Of a stretch of DNA of 64,000 nucleotides, positions 63,680 through 64,000 are shown piece by piece (the first letter of the stretch is position 1; the number at the start of each line of letters is the position of its first letter). The translations under genes and the position numbers were made by a program. Location: assembly GCF_014323725.1 (NCBI RefSeq), contig NZ_JABVED010000017.1, forward strand, positions 47,516-111,515, read 5' to 3'. The DNA comes from Actinokineospora xionganensis. GTDB lineage: Bacteria > Actinomycetota > Actinomycetes > Mycobacteriales > Pseudonocardiaceae. The notes beneath the pieces are model-generated. The model saw nothing but the letters and a program-made list of their open reading frames with translations. It was not told the DNA's origin and did no database searches.

Positions 63680-64000
63680 CTAGAAGGTGAGCTTCCAGGC
63701 GTCGATATAGCCGGTGTCGTAGCTGTAGACGTCCTGGACCTTGAGCTTCCAGGTGCCGTTCGCCACCTCGCTCGACGCGTTGACCGTGTAGGTGGTGATG
63801 ACGTTGTCGGTGGAGTCGTTGCTCGAGGAGTTCTTCATCCGGTAGGCCGTGCCGTCGGGGGCCACGAGGTCGATGACGAGGTCGCCGCGCCACGTGTGCT
63901 TGATGTCGACGCCGACCTGCAGGGTCGACGGCGCGTTGCCGGTGACGCCACTGACGACGACGTCACTGGTGACCGCGGCGCCGTTGTCCGGGATGTTGAC
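63680..64000 (-). CDS. C-terminus of a secreted protein with P/Homo B domain, 5' end outside window
   Basis: The frame is open to the right edge. The 106 visible residues form a proprotein-convertase P domain: NIPDNGAAVTSDVVVSGVTG, VGVDIKHTWRGDLVIDLVAPDG and the end GTWKLKVQDVYSYDTGYIDAW. This domain usually ends extracellular subtilisin-, trypsin- or M4-type proteases. The catalytic part is not visible. Confidence 0.9.
   Translation of the reverse strand, partial: VNIPDNGAAVTSDVVVSGVTGNAPSTLQVGVDIKHTWRGDLVIDLVAPDGTAYRMKNSSSNDSTDNVITTYTVNASSEVANGTWKLKVQDVYSYDTGYIDAWKLTF

Overview
The window is about 70% G+C with strong G/C third-position bias, many GTG and some TTG starts, and gene families typical of filamentous actinomycetes: enediyne and type I PKS, DasR-type operator, chitin LPMO, acyl-CoA carboxylase subunits, DUF1702, XRE/HD pairs. 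It is most likely a chromosomal segment from a member of the Pseudonocardiales or a relative. I cannot fix the genus. I see no rRNA, tRNA, CRISPR array, integrase or transposase.

Layout. 1-2722: a sensor kinase (cut by the left edge) convergent with a LuxR-type response regulator, then an AhpD-like carboxymuconolactone decarboxylase. 2802-6687 and 10805-29067: an enediyne biosynthetic region. The left arm has two membrane proteins, a small protein, a GMC oxidoreductase and its small partner. The right arm has a P450, UnbU, UnbV, two tandem DUF1702/UnbL-type proteins, a membrane protein, the iterative enediyne PKS with built-in ACP and phosphopantetheinyl transferase, its hotdog thioesterase, a flavin reductase, an NAD-dependent epimerase-like enzyme, a TIGR03084-type protein and an acyl-CoA carboxylase beta subunit. 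The two arms are separated by 6814-10751, a block of unrelated genes (phosphotransferase, GRDP-like protein, two small proteins, XRE regulator, HD hydrolase), two of which are frameshifted.

29075-41655 is mixed: a two-component pair (regulator frameshifted), small membrane and DinB proteins, a secreted M14 carboxypeptidase, an aldo/keto reductase, a 50-bp tandem repeat, a tightly coupled operon of two small helical proteins, an FtsK/SpoIIIE ATPase and a further small protein, then a DUF305 lipoprotein and a chitin-active LPMO preceded by a perfect DasR-type operator core.

41920-49627 encodes a topoisomerase IV-type ParE/ParC pair carrying three inteins: one in ParE (HNH nuclease), and a mini-intein plus a LAGLIDADG-type intein in ParC, the last directly after the catalytic tyrosine.

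50254-63437: a GntR/UTRA regulator divergent from an MFS exporter, followed by a translationally coupled set of fatty acyl-AMP ligase, type I PKS (ACP-KS-AT-DH-KR-ACP-TE), acyl-CoA carboxylase beta subunit and a secreted antigen-85-like esterase. The gene order matches the mycolic acid condensation locus fadD32-pks13-accD4 with a mycolyltransferase-like partner, but the PKS has extra reducing domains. This is the most intriguing non-enediyne locus. The right edge cuts a secreted protein ending in a proprotein-convertase P domain.
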